From contig VYZB01000030.1 in the NCBI GenBank assembly GCA_013397455.1, forward strand, positions 3,317,213 through 3,381,212: a DNA stretch of 64,000 nt, given 5' to 3'. Source of the stretch: Crotophaga sulcirostris (Eukaryota > Chordata > Aves > Cuculiformes > Crotophagidae). A program made the translations under genes and the position numbers. Position 1 is the stretch's first letter, and each line of letters opens with the position of its first letter. Below are positions 1 to 12,416 of this stretch, piece by piece. The notes under the pieces were generated by a model. It was given only the letters and a program-made list of their open reading frames with translations, ran no database searches and had not been told where the DNA came from.

Positions 1-1210
1 AGATGTAGCTATCAGAACCATCATGGTTTGCTGCAAGCACTTAGAATCTGACTGGTTTTCACCATACTCCCCTAGTTCTGTTACTGATGTCCATGGAGTA
101 TTTGAAGAAGAAGCAACTGCAACAAAATGAGGGTAACTGGTCCCAGCTCCCAAAGACCTGCTAGCACCTAGCGATACTGGGAGCTGGCAGATACAGAGAT
201 CAGAAACTGTCAGTCTGGTGCTCCAAAAGCATGTTCCATGAGGAGAGGAGACCCAAAGGTGACCAAGGAGCACAATTAAATACACAGAAACTCCAGAGGT
301 GCCGGCAGCCAGGGCTGCCTTCCGTATTCCTTTCCTCAAGGGCTGACCCACATGAGATTTTTGGACATTTGCAGCTGCAGCACAACCACTGGTACCAGAG
401 CAGCACAAAATGTTTCTCTGATGCGCCTTCATTGAAATAGGTGGAGTTGGCTGGATCAGAATAATTCAACTTCCTCAATAATTACACTTAAAAAGAATAT
501 TCAGTGCTGGGGGAAATGAATTGCTCTACTTCAATACTTTCTAATAGAACATTTCAGGTATCGCTAAAAAAAAAAAAGATTACTTTTAACTGTGAAAAAG
601 ACTAATGAAAATAGGAACAAACCATTTCCCTTCAGATGCAGTTTATTTAAAGTTGAAATGTTTGTGGATTTTTTGTAAGTTTTAGGTCAATTAAAAATAA
701 GATTACTTTTTTTTGTTTTACAGTCAAATATCACCACAGTTCTAACAGTCAAAGTGATGCAAAAATGGTGGATAAGTCAGCCCTTACAGGGTAAAGAATG
801 ACAGCATATTCCTCTAACTGGGATCTGGGAAAGAGAGTCCTAGAAATCTCTAAATAGGGAGAAGGCAGGCAATTAATTCCACATTTCCCAAAACATTTTT
901 TGAGTGTGTTGGTTGGGCTATTAAAACCACAGTTATTTATAGAAACTTGTAGGATTCATGTGAAAGGAGACCTTGTTAGGAAGAGAAGTACTTATTTCGG
1001 AATGGCCAGGTATAACGTCTGCAGTGCTTTTATACCTGCAGGGCATTTCCTCAGGGCAGAGCCAACATGTTAGAATGCAGATTTCTGCAGTGTACAGTCT
1101 CTCTCTCCTGTATTTCTGGAGACTGGTCTTCCCCAGGGAGGAAAGAGACAACCGAGACCTACAAAAATCCTAACATGGAAGCACTGACTACTTGCCCTTC
1201 AGAAAGGGGA

Positions 1211-1251
1211 GATATATATACACACACACACAAATATATACACATATACAC
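1211..1251. repeat. Compound TA/CA microsatellite
   Basis: A run of alternating TA passes into CA repeats, then returns to TA and CA. Alternating purine/pyrimidine tracts of this kind are ordinary, polymorphic simple repeats in vertebrate genomes. It gives rise to several meaningless short open frames on both strands. Confidence 0.9.
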
Positions 1252-3689
1252 CTGATTGCACATCTTATAAGTAATAACCTTTTCTCTCTCTTTGATTGAA
1301 GAGACTGCACACACATGCACAAGACCCCTTGAGTTTTGTCCTGGTGGTTTTTTTTATTCCCCTCCCCCCCCATGTTACAATTTTTTGTGACTGGCACCAT
1401 TTTCCGATGGATATTGAAGCTATAACCTCTTCTCCTCCCCTCCCCCTCCCATGCAACTTGAAAGCAGAAGAAAAAAATACACCAAGCTACATTTCTGTAA
1501 ATTACATGTATGCTTCCTGTGAACTGTTACCTAAATATGTAGTTCTAAACTTGTAAAATGTGTGCTCGCAGGTTTGTTAGCTGACACCCTGTAAAATCCC
1601 GCTCAGTACAGGAGGAGCCAGATGAAAATTCCATCCTGATTTTGTTGGTGAGATGAACACTTCCATAAACAATCAGGGTGAAACAGCAGCTTGTCTTTAT
1701 TTGCCGGTATTGACAATGCTGCCAACAAGAATAGATGCATATATAGCGTGAGGATGCTGGGGGACAACACTGTGACCAGAAAAATGTGCTGTGTTGCATA
1801 GCACAGGGAGGGATGGCCACACCAGCAAATAGTGAACCTGTACCTGGCTGGCAGTCATATGTTGGAGCATTTCTTAGTTTCTCAAGGCACTGAAGCCTCT
1901 ACACCTCAGAGAATTCTATGCAATTAGAAGATATCTGAATATCAGCTTATAGGTTTATGTGAATTTTCTACCTAATTACTTCCAGATTCTGTTTAGGAAT
2001 AAAGAAAAGCTATGTAGTTTCCTGTATCCAAGACATTCTTAAAAACTGTGGAATAAAACTGATTCCTATTTCAAATCAGAAATGTGGTACCAATCAAGAT
2101 GTAAAACTTAGCATCAACACGACATTAGGGGATTGTCAAACTGGGGTTCCTGCCTTCCTATTCAAAACTCTTTTACAAGCCTGGGTGTCAGTCACTGCAG
2201 TTCAAAGCCTTTACTTTTTTCAGATTGTTGACATCTACTCCCACAGTTTCCTGCTCAGCTCTCCTTCTCCTTCCACCATCCTTACTCTCCTACTGTCTTG
2301 ACTAAGAGAATGACGATGGATTGCTCTAATTTCTTCCTTACTCAGCAACCAATTTACACAAAGCCTATAGAAACTTAACTTCTGGAAGTCTTCCACCCAT
2401 CTCTCTCGTTTGGTTAAAATTAGCCAGTAAGTGAGGTAGGGTGTGGGACAAGGGACTGGCAGCTGGACAGTCAGAAAGTACAAGCCTGTTTCCATAAAAA
2501 ACATTATTAACAAATTCAAGGAAACAGGACACTGAATCTGCACCTATAATTCTCACAGATCACTTTGCTGTTTTTACCTGGGCCAGCTCATTCAGTCTCG
2601 GCCAGGTGTGTATCCTTTAGAAACGTAGACTTTTCAGGAAAGGATTAAGAACCTAAAATAACAGGGTCACAACCTCGAACAGAAATGCAGATGCAAACCA
2701 GGATAAGTTTTTTATCACCCATCAGCACTCCTAAAAATCTCAACCAGCAACCAAGAAAGCAGGCACCATCAACAACGTCTTTCCATGCAGTCCTGCACGG
2801 TTATTGATACCCAAAGCCTTCAGACTAGGGAAGTAAGCAAGCATTGATTGGTGGTACAGACACCCTCAAAATACTCTTTCAGCAGTGTAGTGTGTTACAC
2901 CATTACCTTTAGCCACTTGATCTCCTGGATAATTTTTCTTCCCTTAGCGATTAATAATACCAGTAATTACTACATGAAGTCGTACTTCTTTAAAGGCATA
3001 ATTGCAACTTCCACTCCCAGCTAACACAAGGTAACAATCATTTGTGTTATGAACCTTGGCATTCAGTGTTGACATTATTGAACCCAGAGCTGAAATACAC
3101 AGAGCAAGTGACAAACAGTCCAAGGAAATACTTGCACTATGGATTTTACCACCAAATCACAAAGTTATTTTCTTCTTTTACCTGGGAACATACAATTACT
3201 TAGTATTCACATTACAGTGCAGTCCCATCCCAGGGCGATTTAAAGCCTGTATTATAATTGCTAATGATTACTCATGAAAAAGATACTATTATATATAAAA
3301 AACTGCAATCAGCTTTAATCTATTCACCTATCCATTTTATACTGATAAATTTTCTAAACACAGCTCTGCCTGAATTGCTCATAATTAGCTTCTATTCTTA
3401 CATTTTTAATTGCTCTTCTCCCCCCTCTCATTTTCAAACAGAACATTTTACATATCTTCAGACTTTAAAAAAAAATAAAACTTGGACTGAATTTATGAGT
3501 GAAAACCTGACACTGTACAATTTGGAGTTATTTTAAAACTCATGTTGTCAAATACTAAACGCCTAAACAGTGTTTCAGAAAATGAATATTTTAAAACAAG
3601 ATCAAGATTTCAAGCACAGCATCGGCCCGTGTAGTCTGAGAGCATGTAAGAGTTATAGTACTAAGAGAGAAGAGGTGGCTGAGCTGCCA

Positions 3690-3740
3690 GTTTGGTTTTT
3701 TGGGTGGTTTGGGGTTTTTTTGTTTTGGTTTTTTTTTTCC
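3690..3740 (+). repeat. G/T-rich low-complexity tract
   Basis: About 50 bases made almost only of T runs separated by GG to GGGG (TTTTTTGGG, TGGTTTGGGG, TTTTGG). The plus strand carries essentially no A or C here. Similar tracts recur at about 21.4, 42.6 and 56.5 kb on the plus strand, and as their complement near 13.0, 31.4 and 44.7 kb. Simple-sequence expansion is the plain explanation. The spaced G runs could in principle stack, but the runs are short and the spacing is irregular. Confidence 0.7.
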
Positions 3741-5672
3741 AAAAAGCCAAGTGTATTCTACCCCTCATCTGCAGGTTGTCAAGAGCATGATAATCAAGAG
3801 ATATTTGGCACTCCAGCCGGGAAAAACACTGTATTTAAGGGTCTCTTCTCTTCTGAGACTCTAGTGCTGTTATGCCAGCTCTAATATACACAGTATTGGA
3901 GATGCTCTTCCCACTCCACTGTCCTTCAGATATCTGAACAGCATTTTCTGGAAAAACAATTAGAAAAGCTCACATGTAAGAACCAACAAAGCATCCTCAG
4001 CACTGTTTAGCTTAAGTTCTCCTAGATATTAGATACTGTGTCTTTCTTAGAAGTATTCCACTGTCAAAGTGATGCTTTGAGAAAATGGAATTCAAGTTGT
4101 ACCGCCCATTCTGGTATTTTCTTCTTCCCACTCTACGAAAAACAATCCCACCTTATATGCAGAATAGTATCTTATCTCTGATCCTCAGAGGGCAAGGAGG
4201 AATGCATTTGGCTTTAGCTACAGGCTGAAGAGAGCAGCTTGTTGCTGAGCATTCCGTGCCAAATCTCTTGCACACAAAAAGTTATGTAAAGGCAGAAAAA
4301 AAAATTATCCTGTTTCAGCACATTTGACTTGTGGAAAAGCCACTAATTCTAACGAACTGTTCCTCTGCTAAAGCACTTATAAGTGGCATTTGCTAATGCT
4401 TGTCTTTACATTAATTTCAGCAGCTGTTGGATCAGACTCAATCTGCAAAAAGTCCTTCACCATCAGTTTTATGCGATTTGCAAAGTGTTGCACTAATCAG
4501 TAGATGCTTTAATCTTCATAAATACAAGAAAGCTCTTAGGCACTAGTGCTAGAGTGACTGAAAAACTCATGCCAAAACACTTAATTTCCTTCAGAAGACT
4601 TGCATTTTCAAGCTCAACAGAAAAGGCAGAGCACATAACCTGCATCAGTCTGGATCAGGAAAGATTCAGATCTAAAAGTGGCCAAATTGACAGTATATGG
4701 CTACTTTCCAGCACAGCTTGGGAACAAAGTCCATGGATGGATTTCTCATCAAGGCAGATAACACCATGAACTGTTTTCCTTCATACCTGTATGTACAAAC
4801 TCGCATCAACTTTGTAAGATTGGTAAATATGCATCATGCTCATTCATAAGACCATGCATACAAATATATAGTCTCACAAATTATATTTCCAATTTGACGT
4901 CCCAGCAGAATACCTATGTTTTGGCTTCAAGGCAGAACTGCCCAATACATCTACTAAAAGTCACCTCTGGGATTTGCTGGCCTCACTGTTCATCGTTTTA
5001 GCTTAGGAGCACAACTTCACATATCCTCAGAATTGCTCCAACATATACTCGCAACATGTTCAAGCACCCCTGCCAGCATGAACATTGAAGCACAGCGTGC
5101 TTCCTGACAAGTCTTCTTTTCCTCCAGACCCACCATGCTCAGGATCAGAGGAGGACATTATCATTGGTGAATTTATTGGAAGTAGATAACATTGTAGTGG
5201 ACACAAGGAAGGGAGGAGAAAATTATATCTACTTAGCAGGATTTTTCAGATTCTGCCCTTTTATTTCAGTACCACCTGTACTGCGTCTGGTTGGGATGGA
5301 GTTAGCTTTCTCTATTGGCAGTCCATATAGGGCTGTGTTTTGCATTTATGGCTAGAATAGCATTGATAACACACCAGTGTCGTGGCTGTGGCTGAGCAGT
5401 GCTCACACATCAGCAACACTTTCTTTGCGATATCGCTCCTTGTCCCCAAAGGCCAGTAGTCTGGGAGGGGGGAGAGACTACAAGGGAACATAGAGCTTGG
5501 ATAGCTGACCCATACTGACCAAAGGGGTATTCTTTATCACATGGCATTGTGCTCAATAAAAAGTTGATGGAAAGAAGGAAGGGGAAAATTAAGACCTATG
5601 TCATCCAAACTACTGCTACACATACTGGGATCCGGATTCCCAGGAGTTCGCTGGCCTTTTGCCTGCTGATAG

Positions 5673-5680
5673 ATGTAGAG
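5673..5680. repeat. Left 8-bp target-site duplication of the hAT element
   Basis: ATGTAGAG directly precedes the left terminus CAGG and is repeated as ATGTAGAA right after the terminal CCCCTG (5883-5890). One copy belongs to the host LTR: joining 5680 to 5891 restores the LTR alignment with the sibling copy at 11864-12411. Confidence 0.8.
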
Positions 5681-5882
5681 CAGGAGTGTCAAATTCAGAG
5701 CCCACGGGCTGAATCTGGACCTCCACCTTGTTTTATCCAGCCCAACACCTTGTTTCTACCCAGCTGCAGCGCTGAACTCCTTGCCCTACGCTCCTGCCCA
5801 TGCTGGACACGTGTGCAGTGTGTGGTATGTGTGATGCTGCAGGACCAGGAGAATGGTGGGAGCCATGAGATTGACGCCCCTG
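5681..5882. mobile_element. Short non-autonomous hAT-superfamily DNA transposon (MITE-like)
   Basis: A 202-bp element has imperfect terminal inverted repeats: the left end CAGGAGTGTCAAATTCA pairs with the right end read in reverse, CAGGGGCGTCAATCTCA (13 of 17 positions by eye). The CAGGGGTGTCAAA-type terminus followed by a GCCC..GGGC block is typical of hAT/Charlie-like elements in vertebrates. It is flanked by an 8-bp target duplication, ATGTAGAG (5673-5680) and ATGTAGAA (5883-5890), 7 of 8 identical; 8 bp is the length produced by hAT transposases. It is far too short to encode a transposase, so it would have been moved in trans by a full-length relative. It sits inside an LTR, so it is younger than that LTR. 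The exact named family is not determined. Confidence 0.85.
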
Positions 5883-5890
5883 ATGTAGAA
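5883..5890. repeat. Right 8-bp target-site duplication of the hAT element
   Basis: ATGTAGAA, matching the left copy at seven of eight positions. The one mismatch is the last base, consistent with a point change since insertion. Confidence 0.8.
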
Positions 5891-6063
5891 AATAAATTTC
5901 CTTTTATTTTTGCTTTGCTTCTAGATGCCACCTTTACTTTTCTCATTAAGCTGCATTTATCTCAACCCAGGAGCTTGTCCATCTTATTTTCTCTTCCTGC
6001 TCTGTTGAGAAAGGGGAGTGAGAACAACCAGGTGTGGCTGCCAGCTGAGGCCAACCCACCACA

Positions 6064-9000
6064 GCATTATATCCATTTTATAGCAAAAATGGACTTCACT
6101 TGTGTTTTGAAGTAATGTTAAGGTTCAGGTTTTCAATTGTTAAAAACTTGCACCTCAGATCACTTTGAGGCTCCTAGTAGTGCTAGCACATCAGGATCAC
6201 CAATACACCCACACTATACTTGCATTCATGTTTTAATAAAACACAAGGGGGAAGTTGCCAATTTTAAGACTGATGATCCTGCTGTGCGAGTCAAATAATT
6301 CACATAACACTCCAGGCACGTAGTACTACTACACCTATTTGATGTAGCAGCTCCTCTATAAGGATTGTCTGTCCCCAGGAGATGAAAACCTTAAAAAAAA
6401 AAAAACTAACAAAAAACCCCCATGCAGCCCATCTTTGCTTCCAGCCACCTAAGCAATAAAATTCTCTTTAGTTGCAGCTATATCACTGTGTTTTCCTTAG
6501 TCTCTCAAGGGAAAAGTAGATTGCAACTGCCTCATGTGTCCAGAGGTATCGCAAGCAAAATAATTATTCCTTCTATAGTCTCATCCTTGTGCCAAGAATA
6601 CAGCCATCTTATGAGCCTTGATTTGAATCAAAACTGCTGTGAGTCAGGCTGTCAATCATATTTAGGATTTACACAAGATTCTCCCAAGACTTCATGAAAT
6701 AAAGTCAAAGTCAGCTGATTATTTGCCATTCACATGTACTTGGGAAGCTGCAGAGAGCTAACTTTCAAAACCTTCACAAAGACGTAAAGGCACTCCTTCA
6801 TGAAGTCCCTCTCTAAAGATATAACAATGTCAGCTTGGAAGAACAAAGAGTGATAAATTTCCTCTTACTATGTCATACATCAGACCCTTACAACAAGTAA
6901 GGACTTCAGTTTTGAAAGAACTGCCAGAAAGTGCCTGGAATTTTAACACCAACTGATGGCATCTTGATTACTATGTCCTGCATGTATATATGGGAGTTGT
7001 CCTCCTTGTAGAAAGGGACAAGGAAAAAGCGAGCTAATGAAAACGCTCACTACATAACATTTTCCATGACACCCTGTGAACAACAGTACCTTCAACATTG
7101 CTGGGTTCCAGGAACTGCCATTAGTACTGTTCCCACAGAGCCACACTGCAAGAAGGAAGAGTTTGGAAAGCAGCTCTAAAGACAAAGTTCCTCAGCACCA
7201 GGTGATTCTGGCTGACACAGGATCCCAAAATACAGACAGATACACAACCTTAAGTTGCAGTTCCTTTCTTGGGAGGTGAAGTGAGTAAATTCCTCCAAAT
7301 CTGCAAAAAACACAGATCTTTTCTTCTTGAAGACTATTCCTCCTTGCTGAGGCACTGCCAGTGAAGCCCTGTGTTTCCTGTAGAATATTTCTACTTCCTC
7401 CAGATGTTACGTAGCAGTCACCTCTCATCTCTGACCAAATTCTGCTTTACACCCAGCTGCACATACTTTAAGGTCATTTTCTGCATTGTTTGCTTTTACC
7501 TCCAAAGTGCCTTTACCAAGTGCACACTCACAGCAGGTTTATCAATATGTGCTAGGTCAGCAGTTGTCTGCATCTCATGTTCCAGAACAACCTGGGCTTT
7601 AGGAGTACAGAAGCCCTAAAATCTCAGAGATACGTGAAGACAGCAGCTGGTGAGCAAATTTTTGCTATATCTGAGACCTTGTGATAGGTTTTCATACTGG
7701 ATAAGTCACAAGTTCTTCTCAGCCTGAGAAGTTTACTACTATTTAAGATGCAGTGAAAACACATTTGCTGTACTTACACTAATATAACTTTCCTGGATGC
7801 TTTTATACAGGTTGAGAGTGATACCTTAGTTCACCTTGAAAAAAAAAATAAATCAAACTAGAGCTAAGCCAAAATAGAAGAATTCGCCTTTCCCTCTCAT
7901 ATTTTCCCCAAATTATTAATCCTCATCATTAAGGGAAACAAACTTGTACAACATTCGAGGCAAAACGCTGATGGCAGCACTGCTTGGCACTATGTTAGTT
8001 CTACTGGCAAAATTTATGAGCATACTTTACTTCTTCCCACATGTTTAATACTTCCCACATGCAGTTTCATTTTCATTTCAAACAGCCTATTGAACCACTC
8101 ATTTTTGCTGTAGTTCGGGATCAGAGCAGCACTAAGCATCCTTAAGGTGGGTGAGAAATTGAACTAGAAAACAACTCCTGACTGTCATATGACATATCAG
8201 TCAAACCCAAAGATTTTAGTTACTGCAATGAAAACTAACTAACAGTGGCTCTAAAAGTGCTTTACCATATCATGGTCTGATACCTATTCTTAATTAATGT
8301 TTGAGATACACTACATCTTAATATTTTTCAGAGGACACTGGTTAGATAATTATTTTTATTATCTATCAGTAAAGCAGCATAAAAATTTTTGCCTTGCAGA
8401 AATTTTACATGCGCTTACTGCAGTAATTGAGAGTGTTATATTCATATGAAAGAACTGAGAGAAAACTCTACAGAGCCGGCAGGAATTAAAACAATAGTGC
8501 ATCTGCTAAAGACTGATCATGACATGATTGTTAGCGTGCTGACACTTATGGATGAAAAAAAACTAGCTGGCATAAAAAGCCTACTTCTCCACAGTTGGTA
8601 CTTTTCTGTGCCAAAACATACTTCTAAATGAAGTAGTGATCTGAGTATCTGAAATAAATGACAGATTCCAAGGCTCCAAGTTGCCTTATACCACATGGGG
8701 CAGTTGCTGAGAAATCTCAGAAAAAATGTTCTTGCGAAGCCAATAGCACAGTGTGGAGTTAGACAGCCACAGAACATCTTAGCAGCTCAATTGATATCAG
8801 TCTTCTAGTTTGATCCTAAAATGAATTTGCTAACCACACAGTCATCTGTGGGCAAGAAAGCAGCTCTAGGCTGCATATTTCTGCAAGCATTCTGTAGCTT
8901 TTCTGATGACAAAAAAATGAATGCTTCAATTTTGAAAGTGTCATTACTTATGTATCAAATTTTCATGAATTAAAGTTTAAGTAGACATCATAAATGAATG

Positions 9001-11863
9001 CAGAATTTATACATTTTTCTTCAGATTTGTTCTTATTTCATATGGTGACTACAGAATATAATGTATGTTCAGTTCGAGTTGTAAAATCATACAACCAAGT
9101 TTAACTGAATTGCATCTCACAAAAATTCTAAAATAAGTTTGTATAATTAGATACATTTTATCTCTTCAGCTTTCATGAAAATACAAATTTAACTAGAAAT
9201 TATATAAAGTAATTCATTGCATGAATAGTGAACATTTCCCTGTGTTTTATAACCAATTCTGTAACAGAGGATCAACTTAAGATTGCAACCAATTGACTTT
9301 TAACTGTACTTATATGCATAACAGATAAACAAATACATAAAAGATATACAGATAAGGCTGATTTCACATTATAGAGGGAATGAGTCACAAATGTTTTGTG
9401 GATCCTTTATGTAGGAATCATGAACCAGACCTGGTAGATGCAATGTTGATGAAGGGATGGCCAACCTAACACAAAATGTACTAAGTGGGATGCAACATAT
9501 ACCTTCATAACTGTGCTATGGCAAAACAAGTTCCATTTTTCAGGAATACATAAAGTTTCTGCTAGAAAAAACAAACACAGATTTTGTTTATATTTCTGTT
9601 CAACTTTGTATTTACATATAAACTTGCAAAAGGTAAAAAACAAAGACCTATTAAAAATTCTTGCAATATTGTTAAAACTGACTTATTTACCTCCTTTTTG
9701 TTTTCTAGTCCTTGTTCAATCTGATGGTGAATGCTGTACATCTAATCATAATCCTGCTGTTATCACAGCTGTTATGTGCTTTATTTTTGATGACTCAAAG
9801 ACAGATGTCCCAAAATTGCCCTAGATCCCTGCCAGCCTTTTCAATTGCATTATACAATCAATTAAACTTTCCTGACCCTATTCCTGTCTCTAGATAAAAT
9901 TCAGACGTTGACACTTCAAGAAGCAAATCATGTGTGTAAATTGGTTCTAATGACAGCTATAGATGTGTAGTCATATGCAAATAGAGTATTATCAAACATT
10001 AGAATGTCCAGGAGCTGTAGCTAGATGGATGCAGTCAAGAAAAATTAACTAGAAAATGCATACTCCAGGTACTTCCCACAGTATGTAATGCAATTAAACA
10101 GAAGCAAAGAGAAATTCACACTAGAAACTGCCTCTCTCCTGCCGTGCCTATTTATTCCCCATCATCTGTTATTATTGTTGAGAATCTTCACATTGTGTCC
10201 CAATTAAGCAAGTCTCTCAGAATTAATAAGGGTTTGCCTTCTCTATCACCACATCTTTAATGTTGAGAACTGAAAACATTGGCACCTCATGGTGTACGCG
10301 AGTGTGAGCAGTTAGAATAATAACAATTGTAAGATGTGCATGCCAAAAAATGATTACAAGTGAAGCTTTATTGCAAGGCTGTCTTGTTTAGGAGGATTTA
10401 GCACAATTTGATGGCATGACAGCAGTTGTCAGCCATTGATACTGAACATAATAACTATTAAAAAGACAACTTATTTATTGAATATTCGGAGTGCTAAGCC
10501 ATTGTTTCAAATACAGATTATTTTACTATGGTTTGTTAGTCTCTTATAATGGAGATTTTAAACACTCCAGAAAAGTTCTTTTTCTCTGATATTCGACAGA
10601 ATAGATTTCATAGAGCCCAGTGACAACAAGATGACAGCATTCAAAGACTATGACTATGTCATTTTATCCAAAGCAGTTCTTGATCCTAACTTGTAAGTCA
10701 CCTGTGAAAAGATTAAGGATTCTGCCATATTATTCAGTATGTTTCAGTTGCATCTATCTTATTACTTCTTCTACTTCCTTTGTGTATTCAAGCAAGTTCC
10801 CATGGCTTTTTGCCATTTGATTTCAAAAAAGATCAGCAAAGGATATGAGGAAATTAGGTCTTACCAAAGATCTCTACCGTTTATTTCTCCCTCACAATAT
10901 AAGGCAAGCTGATAAATTAATATGAAAAACAGGTTTCAAGAACTATGACTGAAGGACCTTCAAGGTTTTTCCTGCAGTTTGAGTCCTCCACTTTAAGTGC
11001 TGAGTCTTCCCAGTAAGCACCCTCAACCATGCTAAAGAGGCTTTATCTTTTATAGCCATCCTATTCATGACCTGGAATATGATTAATGGTCTTGAGATTA
11101 AAGAAAACCTGAGAGGAGAATCCAGAGAGTATGATTTTATCTGAGAATTTCTAGTGCAATATGCTAGTTTGACAGTTCTCTGCCTTCCTCTTTGCCTATT
11201 CTTTCATTATCTCTCTCTTTGCACCCCATCTGCACTCCCCTGAAAATGTTTCTGCAACATATTCAGAAAAGGGCTGATGATGATGATATTTCTCTTACAC
11301 CACACAGACTGCACATGATATGATGGTGCTCCACAAGCACTTGAGGTGGTCACCACCTTCACATTTAGGCTGAAATCTGCTGGTGTTGCACATAGCATAC
11401 TAAAATTTAGCACAGTCGAAGTTAAAGGAAAGCAAGGATCCAGCTTTCTCCTGCACATTATTTCAGAGAAATGGGAACTGCACATATGTGAAAAAGTGCA
11501 ATGGAAAGCAGCAGTTTTTTTGTGATCCATCTGTAATCAGTGGAGTAAGAACTTCTCCAGAAAACGTTTAAAAGAAAAAAAAATAATCAAAGGACACATT
11601 GAGCTCAGCCCAATCGGCCTCCTGTAAGACTTGTTCCAGACAGCTTGGGTATTGTACATCAACTCAGGCCAATATCTTACTTTATTTTCACCTCTGTAAT
11701 ACAGAAGAAGAGACTGGAAAAGTCAATACTATTCTTGAACATTTAAAGCTCAATCATTCCTTTTCTGACCTAAGTTTTTCAAAGGATAATTTGTACCTTT
11801 CATGAAAAACAAAGCATAGGAAAGGAGTTTGGTCTTGATTAGACACCAGCTTAGTAAACTGGA
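6064..11863. other. Non-coding stretch, no gene recognised
   Basis: This lies between the two LTRs. Open frames reach 107 codons (minus strand, 11207-11530) but none shows a domain, signal peptide or paired splice sites I would trust. The sequence is AT-rich with ordinary A runs (for example about 6391-6403). If the two LTRs were ends of one provirus they would share orientation and enclose retroviral genes. They are in opposite orientation, and nothing like gag or pol is readable between them, so they are independent insertions. Confidence 0.65.
11859..11863. repeat. 5-bp target-site duplication (left) of the solo LTR
   Basis: CTGGA directly abuts the LTR start and is repeated exactly at 12412-12416. 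The surviving perfect pair fixes both ends of the LTR. Confidence 0.8.
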
Positions 11864-12411
11864 TGTCATGATTTAACCCTAGCTGGCAACTAAACACCAC
11901 ACAGCTGCTCACTTAGCCCCCCTTCAGAAGAATAAAAAGAGAGAAGACTCATGGGTTGAGATAAAGGCAGTTAAATAAATAGGGCAAAAGCTCTGAGCAC
12001 ACAAGCAAGCAAAACAAAGAATTAATTCACCACTTCCCGTTGCCAGGCAGGTGTTCAGCCACCTCCAGGAAAGAAGAACTCTATCACATGTAATAGTTAC
12101 TTTGGAAGACCAAATGCCATCACACCAAATGTTTCCCGCTTCCTCCCTCAGCTTTGTATGCTGAGCATGGCATGATATGGTATGAGATATCCTTTTTGTC
12201 ACTGACATTAACTGTACCAGCTGTGTCCCCTCACAGGTTCTCCTGCACTGGTGGGGTGATGTGAGAAGCTGGAAAGGCCTTGACCATGTAAGCACTCACC
12301 AATAACTAAAACATCTCTGGTTATCAACACTGTTTTTAGCACAAATCCAAAACACAGCCCCATAGCAGCTACTAAAGAAAGTTAACTCTATCCCTGCCAA
12401 AACCCAGCATA
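11864..12411 (-). mobile_element. Solo LTR of an ERVL-type endogenous retrovirus
   Basis: A complete 548-bp LTR lies on the minus strand and reads TGTCATGATTTAACCC at its plus-strand left edge. It has the block order of the bird ERVL-like LTR family, and shares GGGCTGTGTTTT (complement of 12349-12360) and TATCTCAACCCA (complement of 11952-11963) with the copy at 5277-6063. It is flanked by a perfect 5-bp target duplication, CTGGA at 11859-11863 and 12412-12416; 5 bp is the usual ERVL integration size. No internal retroviral region is attached, so the element is best explained by recombination between the two LTRs of a provirus. The minus-strand open frame of 123 codons inside it (11924-12295) is an incidental reading of LTR sequence. 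The ends were placed by TSD and TG/CA-like termini; the 3' edge carries a TA instead of the canonical TG when read on the minus strand. Confidence 0.9.
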
Positions 12412-12416
12412 CTGGA
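12412..12416. repeat. 5-bp target-site duplication (right) of the solo LTR
   Basis: CTGGA, identical to 11859-11863, directly after the LTR end at 12411. Confidence 0.8.

Larger units (their letters stand above)
1..5276. other. Non-coding stretch, no gene recognised
   Basis: Both strands were read for coding potential. The open frames here are all about 100 codons or shorter, low in complexity, overlap each other on opposite strands, and resemble no family I know. The composition is AT-rich, with scattered A and T runs such as twelve A at 566-577. The only structured sequences I can support are the microsatellite at 1211-1251 and the G/T tract at 3690-3740, listed separately. The stretch is probably intergenic or intronic DNA of a bird; which of the two cannot be decided from the window. 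Confidence 0.7.
5277..6063 (+). mobile_element. ERVL-type endogenous retrovirus LTR, interrupted by a hAT element
   Basis: This is a long terminal repeat of an old endogenous retrovirus of the ERVL-like family common in birds. It begins with TG at 5277 and ends near ACA at 6063. After removing the 202-bp insert and one target copy it is about 577 bp, close to the 548 bp of the related LTR at 11864-12411, which lies on the other strand. The two share the same order of blocks, including GGGCTGTGTTTT (5330-5341) and TATCTCAACCCA (5958-5969), so they are one family. The TATA-like position is near 5550, where CTCAATAAAA replaces the usual CTCAGCATATAAA. No gag, pol or env sequence flanks it, so it is a solitary LTR or the remnant of one. 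No clean 5-bp target duplication is visible: the left flank is CCACC, and the same five bases occur only slightly inside the right end. Diverged, and almost certainly inactive. Confidence 0.85.

Noticed and set aside
5549..6115. The longest open frame of the window, 188 codons on the plus strand
   Set aside because: It starts in an LTR, crosses the hAT element and re-enters the LTR. It has no recognisable domain, and its openness is accounted for by the transposon sequence it reads through.
6064..11863. The possibility that the two LTRs bound one provirus
   Set aside because: They are in opposite orientation, the second has its own 5-bp target duplication, and no retroviral internal sequence is readable between them.
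11924..12295. A 123-codon minus-strand open frame
   Set aside because: It lies wholly inside the solo ERVL LTR, which does not encode a protein.
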